Assembly (NCBI GenBank): GCA_029859455.1
Contig: JAOUDE010000057.1
Coordinates: 1 to 10,900 of the forward strand
Length of the DNA stretch: 10,900 nucleotides
From: Ignavibacteria bacterium
GTDB lineage: Bacteria > Bacteroidota > Ignavibacteria > UBA10030 > UBA6906
Direction of reading: 5' to 3'
Positions 1 to 7,246 of the stretch are shown here, piece after piece (positions within the stretch are counted from its first letter, which is position 1; every line of letters begins with the position of its first letter). The position numbers and the translations under genes were made by a program. Under the pieces are notes generated by a model, which saw nothing but the letters and a program-made list of their open reading frames with translations, was not told the origin of the DNA and did no database searches.

Positions 1-518
1 TGCTCTTCGGTGGTCGCCTCACCCCGGTCTCTCATTTCGGCTGCCCGCCGCCTTGACCGTGCCCGGATATCTGCAACCATGAAGATTTTCAGATCTGCCC
101 CGGGGAACACAACCGTCCCGATATCTCTCCCTTCGAGGACGACACCTCCATCCCTCCCGAGCCGGCGCTGAATCCTGACAAGCGCCTCTCTCACACCTCT
201 GATCCGGCTCACAGCACTCACAGAACGTGTGACCTCGGACGACCTGATCTCAGCGGTCACATCCTCTCCATTCAGAAACAGATGGAGCTTGAACGGTCCG
301 GGTTTCAGCTCGATCGACGCGGATGCAGCAATGCCGACAACCTTCTTTTCGTCCCGTAAATCGATCTTCCGACGAATCACATCAAGAGTCACGGCACGGT
401 ACATGGCTCCCGTGTCGATGTACATGTAACCGAGGCGTTCTGCTACTCTCCGGGCTGTCGTGCTTTTTCCGGAGGCGGCAGGGCCATCTATCGTGATAAC
501 GAGGCGTTTTTCCAGCAA
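1..518 (-). CDS. cmk: Cytidylate kinase (CMP/dCMP kinase), 3' end cut by window edge
   Basis: The protein phosphorylates CMP and dCMP with ATP to give CDP/dCDP in the cytoplasm, feeding RNA and DNA precursor pools. I translated the minus strand from position 518: the N-terminus reads LVITIDGPAASGKSTTARR, a Walker A P-loop at about residues 12-20, followed by DTGAMYR (about 35-41) and later EGRDIGTVVFPGADLKIF. These are diagnostic cytidylate kinase motifs. About 172 residues are visible of a usual ~220-230, and the C-terminal part lies beyond position 1. There is no ATG at the expected place. The chosen start is TTG at 516-518, which puts the P-loop at the normal distance from the N-terminus; the frame stays open up to a TGA at 588-590, so an upstream TTG (573-575) is possible. 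The chosen start fits the predicted promoter just upstream. The gene diverges from the trmH-family gene. Family assignment is firm; the start is less certain. Confidence 0.93.
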   Translation of the reverse strand, partial: MLEKRLVITIDGPAASGKSTTARRVAERLGYMYIDTGAMYRAVTLDVIRRKIDLRDEKKVVGIAASASIELKPGPFKLHLFLNGEDVTAEIRSSEVTRSVSAVSRIRGVREALVRIQRRLGRDGGVVLEGRDIGTVVFPGADLKIFMVADIRARSRRRAAEMRDRGEATTEE

Positions 519-542
519 AGTTTCGTCAAAAGCCGAGAAATT

Positions 543-571
543 AATATACGGATTTCGCTGAAAGCCCGCAA
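543..571 (-). promoter_or_regulatory. Possible sigma70-type promoter for cmk
   Basis: On the minus strand there is TATATT (543-548, five of six matches to the -10 consensus). It lies 17 bases downstream of TTGCGG (566-571, only the TTG part of the -35 matches). A start of transcription near 536 would leave a leader of about 18 bases before the TTG start at 518. This is prediction from consensus only. Confidence 0.35.
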
Positions 572-638
572 ACAATGGCCTTTTCGATCATGTTCTGGAA
601 ATCGCCGCATTTTGAGGGTAAATCGATATATTTCAGCG

Positions 639-1187
639 ATGACAAGTCCGATCCGGAAACGAACCCATCAGGATATCGCAGCACATCGCATCCCTGCCAG
701 CCAGGCCCTCTCCGTTGAGAGAGCGCCGATCTACGGTCTTCTCGACAACATCAGAAGCATGTACAATGTGGGCTCCATCTTTCGAACCTCAGACGGAGCC
801 CTGCTGAAAAAGCTCTTCCTGTGCGGCTACACTCCCTCGCCGCCGAGGAAGGAAATCCATAAGACATCGCTGGGTGCTGCCGAAACGGTTCCGTGGGAAT
901 ATTGCAAGGATCCTCTGGATGCCATTCAACAGGCACGTTCCCAGGGAGCTTCGATCTGCGTGCTTGAACAAACAGATCAGAGCGTCCCATACCATTCCAT
1001 CCGGCCGTCCGCGTTTCCTGTCTGCCTCGTCGTCGGGAACGAGCTCACCGGCGTTTCTCCCGCGGTGATCCGTGCCGCTGATTCGGCGATCGAGATTCCG
1101 ATGTTCGGATCGAAGCAGTCGCTGAATGTCGCGGTCGCATACGGAATCGCACTCTTTGAACTGGTCAGGATTTGGGATCAGCGTTGA
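639..1187 (+). CDS. TrmH/SpoU-family RNA 2'-O-methyltransferase
   Basis: This is a predicted SAM-dependent 2'-O-ribose methyltransferase of the SPOUT (trefoil-knot) class acting on tRNA or rRNA. All three SpoU signatures are visible: LDNIRSMYNVGSIFRT near the N-terminus (motif 1, with the N and R typical of the active site), VVGNELTGVS in the middle (motif 2), and IEIPMFGSKQSLNVAVAYGIALFEL at the C-terminus (motif 3, the knot and SAM loop; given here in pieces: IEIPMFGSK then SLNVAVAYGIALFEL). At about 182 residues it is a catalytic domain only, without the N-terminal L30e-like RNA-binding extension of RlmB or the C-terminal extension of TrmH. The exact substrate therefore cannot be named. 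The start chosen is ATG 639; an in-frame TTG at 612 would add nine residues, and neither has a good ribosome binding site. It diverges from cmk and converges, only 2 bases apart, with the AlbA_2 gene. Confidence 0.9.
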   Translation: MTSPIRKRTHQDIAAHRIPASQALSVERAPIYGLLDNIRSMYNVGSIFRTSDGALLKKLFLCGYTPSPPRKEIHKTSLGAAETVPWEYCKDPLDAIQQARSQGASICVLEQTDQSVPYHSIRPSAFPVCLVVGNELTGVSPAVIRAADSAIEIPMFGSKQSLNVAVAYGIALFELVRIWDQR

Positions 1188-1189
1188 GG

Positions 1190-1846
1190 TTATGACGGCC
1201 GGTTGTGTGCCAGTGTGAAGAAATCGGTTTTCTCCATTGTATGAATCCGGACAACACCTGCCCTGACCAGTGCCACGAGAATCCTTGAAGCCCGTTGCTG
1301 GGAGATATTCACAAGCCGGCTGAATTCTTTCGCCGTGATCCTTTCGTTCCTTTCGAGATAATCGAACAACCGTCGTTCATTGTCTCCGATCTCTATCTGT
1401 ATCGGCGGTGCATCCGCGTGTTCATTCCGGAGTATCCGGATCACCTCTCTGCTTGCCGCCACGGTCTTGTCATTCACCCGGATAAATGCTTTCGATTCAC
1501 TTCCGTTCCCGTTGGTTCCGTACAGGTGCGGCTTGGTTTCACTTTCTCTGATATACGCAGAGATCACATCCAGGCCATCGAAGGCCACGATATTGATCTC
1601 CGGTTCAATCTCGGGGAGACAGAACATCAACCCTGCATCGCGGATCAGGTTGACCTCACTCTTTTCGCTTTCGACGCCGACAACAGTCCCGTCATCGTCG
1701 ACCCCGAAAAGGAGGTGGCCGCCGCGGGTGTTCGCGAAGGCAATCATCGTCCGGGCAATCTTCTCCGGAGATGGTACCTTTCGCTTGAATTCGATTTCGA
1801 AACCTTCACCCTCGTCAATCAGACGAAGAACATCCTTATAATCCAT
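1190..1846 (-). CDS. AlbA_2 (Schlafen-type) domain protein with C-terminal winged helix
   Basis: This 218-residue protein has two visible parts. Residues about 13-140 match an AlbA_2/Schlafen fold: EGFEIEFKRK, then IARTMIAFANTRGGHLLFGVDDDG and VVGVESEK, later AYIRESETKPH and KAFIRVNDKTVAASRE. Residues about 155-214 look like a winged helix-turn-helix: NERITAKEFSRLVNISQQRA followed by a wing. AlbA_2 proteins are widespread and often called putative DNA-binding or ATP-binding transcriptional regulators; biochemical roles are mostly unknown, and Schlafen relatives cut RNA. The common longer bacterial form carries a GHKL-type ATPase segment between these domains, and that segment is absent here. 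Start ATG 1844-1846 has a weak GGA upstream. It is the last gene of the rel-yqgF-mtgA block, 46 bases after mtgA, and ends 2 bases from the convergent methyltransferase gene. I infer a nucleic-acid-binding regulator, but the target is unknown. Confidence 0.85.
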   Translation of the reverse strand: MDYKDVLRLIDEGEGFEIEFKRKVPSPEKIARTMIAFANTRGGHLLFGVDDDGTVVGVESEKSEVNLIRDAGLMFCLPEIEPEINIVAFDGLDVISAYIRESETKPHLYGTNGNGSESKAFIRVNDKTVAASREVIRILRNEHADAPPIQIEIGDNERRLFDYLERNERITAKEFSRLVNISQQRASRILVALVRAGVVRIHTMEKTDFFTLAHNRPS

Positions 1847-1872
1847 TATGATCCATTGACGTTCAGGTTCTT

Positions 1873-1890
1873 TGCCGGCCGGCGCCGGCA
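1873..1890 (-). repeat. GC-rich hairpin between mtgA and the AlbA_2 gene
   Basis: TGCCGGC (1873-1879) and GCCGGCA (1884-1890) form a perfect 7-bp stem around a 4-base loop, starting two bases after the mtgA stop codon. On the minus strand it is followed by AAAGAACC rather than a T-run, so it is not a standard intrinsic terminator. It could stabilise the upstream mRNA 3' end or dampen read-through to the AlbA_2 gene. Confidence 0.4.
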
Positions 1891-1892
1891 GT

Positions 1893-2624
1893 TCATTCTT
1901 TCAGTTTGCCGCTTCTGATCATCCGGTCCCTGAGCAGGCCAACCCTGCGAATCACATACCCCCTGTCACTGTCCGGGCGGTACCTCAACGGGCTGGGGAT
2001 CACAGCGGCCAGCCGAAGGCTTTCCTCAAGGGTCAGATCCGCCGCTGATTTGCCGAAATAATGACGGGAAGCAGCCTGAATACCGAAGATCCCCGGTCCC
2101 CACTCGATGACATTCAGATAGAGTTCCAGAATCCGCTGTTTGCTCAGGTGCTCCTCCAGCGCTACTGTGATCAGCGCTTCCTTCATTTTCCTCAGGAAGG
2201 TTTTCGAAGTCGAAAGGTAGAGGTTCTTGGCCAGTTGCTGCGTAATCGTGCTGGCCCCCCGCACAGCCTTCCCCTCCTCCAGGTTCCTGTTGATTGATTC
2301 CTTCACTTCGAACCAGTCAAACCCGCCATGAGAGTAAAATGTCCCATCCTCAGCCACGATAACGGCGTCCAGTGTGTGCCGGGGCAATTTATGAAGCGGA
2401 ATCCACTGATGGCGTATCGTCAGTGTTGTTTGACTCTCCTCCGCTTCCTCGATCCGCTGCCTCATCAGTGAAGTACGTGTGGGATTCTCTGAGGGAAGGT
2501 TGATGATGTTCCACCAGGGGATTGTCAGAATTTCCCACGCGGGCAGCGAGAGAAGAAGGAGAACAACCGACAGTATCTTGTGGTTGCGGATCCACCGTCC
2601 GACACCAGAGAATCGGCCTGCCAT
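1893..2624 (-). CDS. mtgA: Monofunctional biosynthetic peptidoglycan glycosyltransferase (GT51)
   Basis: MtgA polymerises lipid II into glycan strands at the outer face of the inner membrane, without a transpeptidase domain. The 243-residue protein has a short basic N-terminus (GRWIRNHK), one membrane anchor at about residues 17-35, and then a GT51 domain. The domain shows EDGTFYSHGGFD (about 92-103, with E92 in the position of the catalytic glutamate), GASTITQQLAKNLYLS (about 123-138), and later LELYLNVIEWGPGIFGIQAA and HYFGKSAADLT. The length is normal for MtgA. The start chosen is ATG 2622-2624, seven bases after the yqgF stop, with AGGAACCGG directly in front as ribosome binding site; this site overlaps the yqgF stop. 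A longer reading frame back to 2687 would run inside yqgF and adds a segment that is not MtgA-like. The gene is very probably translated from the rel-yqgF transcript. Identification is firm. Confidence 0.94.
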   Translation of the reverse strand: MAGRFSGVGRWIRNHKILSVVLLLLSLPAWEILTIPWWNIINLPSENPTRTSLMRQRIEEAEESQTTLTIRHQWIPLHKLPRHTLDAVIVAEDGTFYSHGGFDWFEVKESINRNLEEGKAVRGASTITQQLAKNLYLSTSKTFLRKMKEALITVALEEHLSKQRILELYLNVIEWGPGIFGIQAASRHYFGKSAADLTLEESLRLAAVIPSPLRYRPDSDRGYVIRRVGLLRDRMIRSGKLKE

Positions 2625-2631
2625 CCGGTTC

Positions 2632-3072
2632 CTATCCGAGTCCCGTTTCCAGGTAATCCTGCAGGAGCAGCCGGGCCGCCATTTCATCGACGTTTGCTTT
2701 CTCCCGCCGCTCCTTTCGTTTCATCCCTCCCTGCCGGAATGTCTCCTTCGCCCTGATGCTGGTGTATCCTTCATCCCATGTTTCAACCGGGAGGCTGAGA
2801 CGCTCTCTCAGTTGTCCGATGAACCGCTCGATTTCGCCGGCAATCGTCCCGCGTGAACCATCTGCCCGGTACGGCATACCGACGACAACAGCTGTCACTT
2901 CGCGTTCGCTGATCATCCTGATAATCACGTCGATGGCATTCCGGTCATTCGGCACAACACCTGCGCCGCCCGCAATGATCCGCATCGGGTCGCTGATAGC
3001 AAGACCGATCCTGACCGAACCGTAGTCGATCCCGAGCACCCGTCCTCTCCCGTTCCCTCCGTCCTGTTCCAT
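2632..3072 (-). CDS. yqgF: YqgF/RuvX family RNase H-fold nuclease
   Basis: This is a member of the YqgF family (also called RuvX, a Holliday-junction-resolvase-like fold). In well-studied bacteria it takes part in 5'-end maturation of 16S rRNA, and some members cleave branched DNA. Visible features are GIDYGSVRIGLAISD (residues about 14-28, first catalytic aspartate), VVVGMPYRADGSRG in the middle, WDEGYTS, and NVDEMAARLLLQDYL at the end, which carries a further catalytic aspartate. At about 146 residues it has the usual family length. The chosen start ATG (3070-3072) overlaps the rel stop codon by one base (TGATG), with GAGGA just upstream. A GTG at 3075 is a one-codon-longer alternative but leaves no room for the ribosome binding site. 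Stop/start overlap with rel and a 7-base gap to mtgA indicate an operon with translational coupling. Confidence 0.94.
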   Translation of the reverse strand: MEQDGGNGRGRVLGIDYGSVRIGLAISDPMRIIAGGAGVVPNDRNAIDVIIRMISEREVTAVVVGMPYRADGSRGTIAGEIERFIGQLRERLSLPVETWDEGYTSIRAKETFRQGGMKRKERREKANVDEMAARLLLQDYLETGLG

Positions 3073-5258
3073 CACTCCTCAAACCGCTCGACCTTCGTGA
3101 CCCCCTTGATCTTCTTGATCCTGGTGACAACGCGTGCAAGGTGATCGGTATCGGTCACATAAAGGAGAAACGTCCCCTCGAATATCGAATCGTGAGAATC
3201 GATATTGACGCTCCGGATATTCGTGTTCAGGTATGAAGCGATGGCCTGTGTAATATCATTCAGCATACCATGACGGTCATTGCCGGAGACGGACAACCCG
3301 GAGACGAACATCGCCTCGTTGTTCACCGGCCAGTCAACATCGACAATCCTGTTGCTCTCCATCTTCATCATCAGCCGGAGGTTTCGGCATTGTTTCCGGT
3401 GGATTCTCAGACCTTCGCCCGTGGTCACAAAACCGACGATCTCATCGCCGGGGATCGGGTTGCAGCATTTGGCGTAGTTGTGAAGAACGTTGTCTGTCGC
3501 GCCGCTCATCACGATGCCGCCCGGGATCCCTCGTGCGATGGTGACAAACCGGTTGAAAAGACCCTCGACCTTTCCTTCCGGAGTTACAACGCTTGTCTTA
3601 TGCTTCTTTTCCTCACGAATCATTTTGATAATTTCGTCGGCATCCAGTTTTCCCTGCCGGAGTCCCAGGTAAAACATTCCGACATTTTCAATCTTCTTCT
3701 CATGAAGGAACTTCGTGAGCTCATCCTCGTTGATCGATAGCTTCGCTTTCTTGATCCGTTTTTCCCAGAGTGCTTTCCCGTCGTCGATCGCCTGCCGCTG
3801 TTCTTCACGGACCCATTTTCTGATTCTCGATTTTGCCCGGTGGGTAACAACGAACTTCTCCCAGTCCGGGTTCGGTGTCTGCGTTTTCGAGGTCAGGATC
3901 TCCACCTGGTCACCGCTCTGCAGCATCTGATCGAGAGGAACAAGCTTCCCGCTCACTTTTGCGGCTAGTGTATGATCGCCGATGCCGGAATGAATCGCAT
4001 ACGCGAAATCGATCGGCGTCGATCCCTTCGGCAGGATCTTGAGTTCCCCTTTGGGAGTGAAGAGATAAATCTCCTCCTGGTACAGGTTCAGGCGGAAACT
4101 CTCCATCAACTGGGCCGCCGGGTCCCCCCCTTCTGCAACCCCTTCAAATATCTCCCTCACCCAGTTCACCCAGTTGGTAAGGTCCTCATCAACCGTCACG
4201 CCCCCTTCCTTGTAACGCCAGTGCGCAGCGACCCCTTTTTCGGCAACTTCGTGCATCGAGCGGGTACGGATCTGCACTTCCACCATCTTTCCTTCAGGCC
4301 CGACGACTGTCGTATGGATCGACTGATACCCGTTCTTCTTCGGAAGCGAAATGTAGTTCTTGAACCGGTCTGGATTCGGGGTATAAATGTCAGCCACCCG
4401 GCCATAGGTGGCGAAGCAGTCATTCGGGTCCTCGGTATCCAGAATGATCCGCACAGCAAAGAGATCGTAAATCTCCTCGAGAGGTTTCTTCCGGGCCAGC
4501 ATCTTGTTGTAGACGCTGTAGAGATGCTTGGGACGGCCGGTAATCTCAAACTTGATATTGTCCGCCTTCAGTCTCCGTGCGATCGGCTCCGCAAACCGTT
4601 TGATGTACCCTTCCCGTTCGCGTCTTCGTGACTTCAGATCCCGTGCGATCGTATCGTACGCCGCCCGTTCGAGGTACTTGAACGCAAGGTCCTCGAACTC
4701 CCATTTGATGTTTGCAAGGCCGAAGCGATGAGCGAACGGCGCATAGATGTCAAGCGTCTCGCGTGAAAGCCGGCGCTGCTTGTCCTGTGGGAGATACTCA
4801 AGGGTACGCATGTTGTGTAGGCGGTCGGCAAACTTGATCAGGATCACTCTGATATCATTCACCATCGAGAGGAGCATCTTGCGGTAGTTTTCGGCCTGCG
4901 TGATCTCATGGCTCCGGAAGATATCGGTGATCTTGGTCGCTCCGTCCACGATATCGGCGATGACAGGACCGAATTCAGCTCTGATATCATCGATCCGGTA
5001 GTTCGTATCCTCCGCAACATCATGCAACAATGCCCCGGCAACGGAGACATCATCGATCGCAATCTCTTTTGCCATGATTCTGGCCGTTTCGTACGGATGA
5101 TCGAAGAACGGTTCGCCGGAGGCTCTCAGGTCGTGCCGGTGCGCGTTGAATCCAAAGTCGTACGCGCGCCTGATCAGCCCCTCATCAACCCTCGGGAGGT
5201 GCCTGTTACAGAGGAGCAGCAGGTCATCGAGCTTCCGTTTATATTTCGCGTTCGTCAT
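3072..5258 (-). CDS. rel: Bifunctional (p)ppGpp synthetase/hydrolase (Rel/SpoT family)
   Basis: This long RelA/SpoT homologue makes and degrades the alarmone (p)ppGpp and sets the stringent response. The 728 residues show the full order: HD hydrolase (HP at 54-55, HDVAEDT at 79-85, DRLHNMRT at 145-152), synthetase (GRPKHLYSVYNKM at about 241-253, YQSIHTTV at 311-318, EVQIRT at 327-332, HWRYKEG at 346-352), TGS (about 396-457), a helical region, a zinc-finger/RIS segment (KCCNPIPGDEIVGF with CC at 598-599, H620, C624) and a C-terminal ACT domain (about 652-726). The intact HD motif shows that hydrolysis should work, unlike RelA of gamma-proteobacteria; the basic ARKK stretch after the GRPKH motif is also more like bifunctional enzymes. 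Start ATG 5258 has AGGAACCG directly upstream and a strong promoter behind it. It is the first gene of the block with yqgF, mtgA and the AlbA_2 gene. It may be the only long Rel of the genome, but that cannot be seen here. Confidence 0.96.
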   Translation of the reverse strand: MTNAKYKRKLDDLLLLCNRHLPRVDEGLIRRAYDFGFNAHRHDLRASGEPFFDHPYETARIMAKEIAIDDVSVAGALLHDVAEDTNYRIDDIRAEFGPVIADIVDGATKITDIFRSHEITQAENYRKMLLSMVNDIRVILIKFADRLHNMRTLEYLPQDKQRRLSRETLDIYAPFAHRFGLANIKWEFEDLAFKYLERAAYDTIARDLKSRRREREGYIKRFAEPIARRLKADNIKFEITGRPKHLYSVYNKMLARKKPLEEIYDLFAVRIILDTEDPNDCFATYGRVADIYTPNPDRFKNYISLPKKNGYQSIHTTVVGPEGKMVEVQIRTRSMHEVAEKGVAAHWRYKEGGVTVDEDLTNWVNWVREIFEGVAEGGDPAAQLMESFRLNLYQEEIYLFTPKGELKILPKGSTPIDFAYAIHSGIGDHTLAAKVSGKLVPLDQMLQSGDQVEILTSKTQTPNPDWEKFVVTHRAKSRIRKWVREEQRQAIDDGKALWEKRIKKAKLSINEDELTKFLHEKKIENVGMFYLGLRQGKLDADEIIKMIREEKKHKTSVVTPEGKVEGLFNRFVTIARGIPGGIVMSGATDNVLHNYAKCCNPIPGDEIVGFVTTGEGLRIHRKQCRNLRLMMKMESNRIVDVDWPVNNEAMFVSGLSVSGNDRHGMLNDITQAIASYLNTNIRSVNIDSHDSIFEGTFLLYVTDTDHLARVVTRIKKIKGVTKVERFEE

Positions 5259-5288
5259 CGGTTCCTGAGGATGTACAAACCCTAAGAA

Positions 5289-5317
5289 AAGATACCAGAG
5301 AGCTCAGGGAATGTCAA
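5289..5317 (-). promoter_or_regulatory. Sigma70-type promoter of the rel-yqgF-mtgA block
   Basis: Reading the minus strand, a perfect -35 TTGACA (5312-5317) is followed after exactly 17 bases by TATCTT (5289-5294). The first T, A and T and the last T of this hexamer match the -10 consensus. Transcription would start near 5282, giving a leader of about 24 bases with the AGGAACCG ribosome binding site next to the rel ATG. Match and position are both good, although no transcript data are available. It lies in the 139-base gap between der and rel; the rest of the gap holds no gene. Confidence 0.75.
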
Positions 5318-5397
5318 CTGAGAAATCGGGCCTCGATGCCGAAATTCGAAACAGCCGGCATCCTGCCGTTCGGTCGCGCGGGCATTCCGGACTTGCC

Positions 5398-6705
5398 CTA
5401 CTTCTTCTTGAAGACCAGAATAACCGGAACTCCGATGAAGGGAAAATGCTTCCGGAGGGAATTCTCGAGATAACGGCGGTAGTTGTCCTCAACGAGCGAC
5501 GGTTCATTGCAGAAGAAGGAAAATACAGGAGGTTTGACCCGGACCTGCGTACAGTAGTTGATCTTCAACTCTTTTCCTGACCTGGTCCGGGGTGGAAAGA
5601 ATTTCAGATCGGCTCCGAGCAGTTCGTTGAGGCGTGAGGTAGGGATTCGTTCGTTCTGGTTATTGTCCACTTCTTTGATCAAATCGAGGACTTTCGGGAC
5701 CCGCTGGCGGGTGAGGGCAGAGACGAAGATAATCGGCAAGAAATCGTACATCCGGAGCTTTTCCTTCAGGATCCGGGTCAACTGCCCGGCCGTCTTCTCG
5801 TCCTTTTCAATCAAATCCCACTTATTCACCGCGAGGATGGTCGCCCGCCTTCGCTGCATCGCCAGTTCGATCACCCGCAGATCCTGATGGTGAAGACCTA
5901 CCAGCGCATCGATCAGAACCACGACCACATCAGCCCGCTCGATACTCTTGATCGTGCGTACGGTGCTGTAGAACTCCACGCTTTCGTGGATTCTGCTTCT
6001 TCTCCTCAGGCCCGCCGTGTCGATCAGGACCAGTTCCTCCCCGTGGTATTTGATCACCGAATCGACCGGATCCCGCGTCGTTCCCGGAACACCGCTGACG
6101 ATATTCCTCGTGGTACCGAGAAGCGAGTTAACCAGCGAGGATTTTCCGACATTCGGCCTGCCGACGATCGCAATCTTGAGCCGCGCATCGTTGTCGACCG
6201 CGCTCACTGCGGGAATGTCAAAGGTTGCGGTATCAAGCATGTCTCCCACCCGTAGTCCCATCAGGGCGGAGACAGGCACCGGATCGCCGAGCCCCAGCGT
6301 GTAGAACTCCGCCGCGTTGGGAACTCTCCTGTCGCTGTCAAGCTTGTTCACGACAAGCACAACTTTTTTCCCCGATTTCCGAAGCACCTGAGCGATCTCT
6401 TCATCCGCCGGAATGCGGCCGGACTTCCCGTCAACCACGAAGAGAACGACATCCGCCTCCTCAATGGCAATCTGGGCCTGTTCCTTGACCGCCGTATCGA
6501 TCTCTTCAACGGAATCCGGGACATAACCGCCGGTGTCGATCAGGACAAACGATTTGCCACCCCATTCCGTTTCAGCGTAGTGACGGTCGCGGGTCACCCC
6601 CGGCTGGTCGTCTACGATCGCCTGTCTGCCACCGATGATTCTGTTGAACAATGTCGATTTGCCGACGTTGGGACGACCGACAATCGCCACCAGCTTTCGT
6701 GTCAT
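5398..6705 (-). CDS. der: Ribosome-assembly GTPase Der (EngA)
   Basis: Der is an essential GTPase with two G domains in tandem that helps assemble the 50S ribosomal subunit. In the 435-residue protein the first G domain shows GRPNVGKST (10-18), DTGG (57-60) and NKLD (120-123). The second shows GRPNVGKSS (182-190), DTAG (229-232) and NKWD (294-297). A C-terminal KH-like domain fills about 350-435 and ends in the usual lysine-rich tail (VFKKK). Length and order are normal for the family. In the second domain the usual glutamate/threonine-containing loop before QD reads LVGLHHQD, a small departure. Start ATG 6705 has only a weak AGG about 10 bases upstream. The gene follows the response-regulator gene by 60 bases and precedes the rel promoter. 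Identification is firm. Confidence 0.96.
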   Translation of the reverse strand: MTRKLVAIVGRPNVGKSTLFNRIIGGRQAIVDDQPGVTRDRHYAETEWGGKSFVLIDTGGYVPDSVEEIDTAVKEQAQIAIEEADVVLFVVDGKSGRIPADEEIAQVLRKSGKKVVLVVNKLDSDRRVPNAAEFYTLGLGDPVPVSALMGLRVGDMLDTATFDIPAVSAVDNDARLKIAIVGRPNVGKSSLVNSLLGTTRNIVSGVPGTTRDPVDSVIKYHGEELVLIDTAGLRRRSRIHESVEFYSTVRTIKSIERADVVVVLIDALVGLHHQDLRVIELAMQRRRATILAVNKWDLIEKDEKTAGQLTRILKEKLRMYDFLPIIFVSALTRQRVPKVLDLIKEVDNNQNERIPTSRLNELLGADLKFFPPRTRSGKELKINYCTQVRVKPPVFSFFCNEPSLVEDNYRRYLENSLRKHFPFIGVPVILVFKKK

Positions 6706-6765
6706 CGAAAAAACCTGTGAGAAATCTGCTTGTAAAGAGAGTTGAGGAGGAGTGAAGAGCGGGCG

Positions 6766-7188
6766 CTACGGCTTGATGACGTAAGTCTGGATCGATGCAA
6801 GTGCCTTGCTCAACTGCTCAAACCCACCCGACTTGTTGATGTACGCCGCGGCACCCATCATGGAGGCATAACTGACATCTTCTTCCCGGTCGGAAGAACT
6901 GACGACGATCACCGGAATGTCCTTCAGGACCTCGTCACTCTTGATGATTTTCAGGACTTCCTTCCCATCCACCCGGGGCAGGTTCAGGTCGAGCAGGACG
7001 ACACTTGGCCTCGGAGAATTCGTGGTATCAGAAAACTTGTTTTTCTGATACAGGTAATCAAGAGCTTCCTGCCCGTCCCTGACTACGTGGACATCTCCCG
7101 GGACGTTATTATCCCGCAGGAGATACTTGGTGAGGTTAAGGTGCTCGAAGTTGTCTTCGACCAGGAGGATCTTAATCTGCTCCGTCAT
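6766..7188 (-). CDS. Stand-alone response regulator receiver protein (Rcp1/CheY-like)
   Basis: This is a single-domain two-component receiver, expected to be phosphorylated by a histidine kinase and to act by protein contact because no output domain is present. The 140 residues show the acidic pair ED (11-12), the phospho-acceptor aspartate in VVLLDLNLPRVDG (D67), the switch serine region VVSSSD (S97/S98) and the conserved lysine in AYINKSGG (K119). The insertion between helix 2 and strand 3 (YLYQKNKFSDTTNSPRPS) resembles the Rcp1 type, whose members partner phytochrome or other hybrid kinases. The residue after K119 is serine instead of the usual proline. No kinase gene lies in the window. 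Start ATG 7186-7188 has a GAGAG-like site nearby. It diverges from the secreted propeller gene (127 bases between starts) and precedes der in the same direction. Confidence 0.93.
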   Translation of the reverse strand: MTEQIKILLVEDNFEHLNLTKYLLRDNNVPGDVHVVRDGQEALDYLYQKNKFSDTTNSPRPSVVLLDLNLPRVDGKEVLKIIKSDEVLKDIPVIVVSSSDREEDVSYASMMGAAAYINKSGGFEQLSKALASIQTYVIKP

Positions 7189-7246
7189 ACCGCTCTCTAG
7201 GTACGCAATTTCCCGCTCATTTTCAACGGTTCACAGCAATCCCTGC

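Noticed and set aside
1837..1862. Tandem ATGGAT at the AlbA_2 start
   Set aside because: The upstream ATG is 10 bases away and out of frame; I regard it as chance.
1295..1918. Open frame of 207 codons on the plus strand over the AlbA_2 gene
   Set aside because: Antisense to a protein with clear domain motifs; the translation has no family features.
2625..2687. Longer MtgA start at 2687
   Set aside because: This would lie inside yqgF and add 21 residues before the membrane anchor; ATG 2624 has a good ribosome binding site.
3972..4631. Long open frame (219 codons) on the plus strand inside rel, and another at 3270-3740
   Set aside because: They lie wholly antisense to a well-conserved Rel protein, have no recognisable domain, and their composition is what the reverse strand of a GC-rich gene gives.
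5356..5368. Small hairpin CGGCA-TCC-TGCCG after der as a possible terminator
   Set aside because: The stem is only 5 bp and the minus strand downstream has just TTT, too weak to call a terminator.
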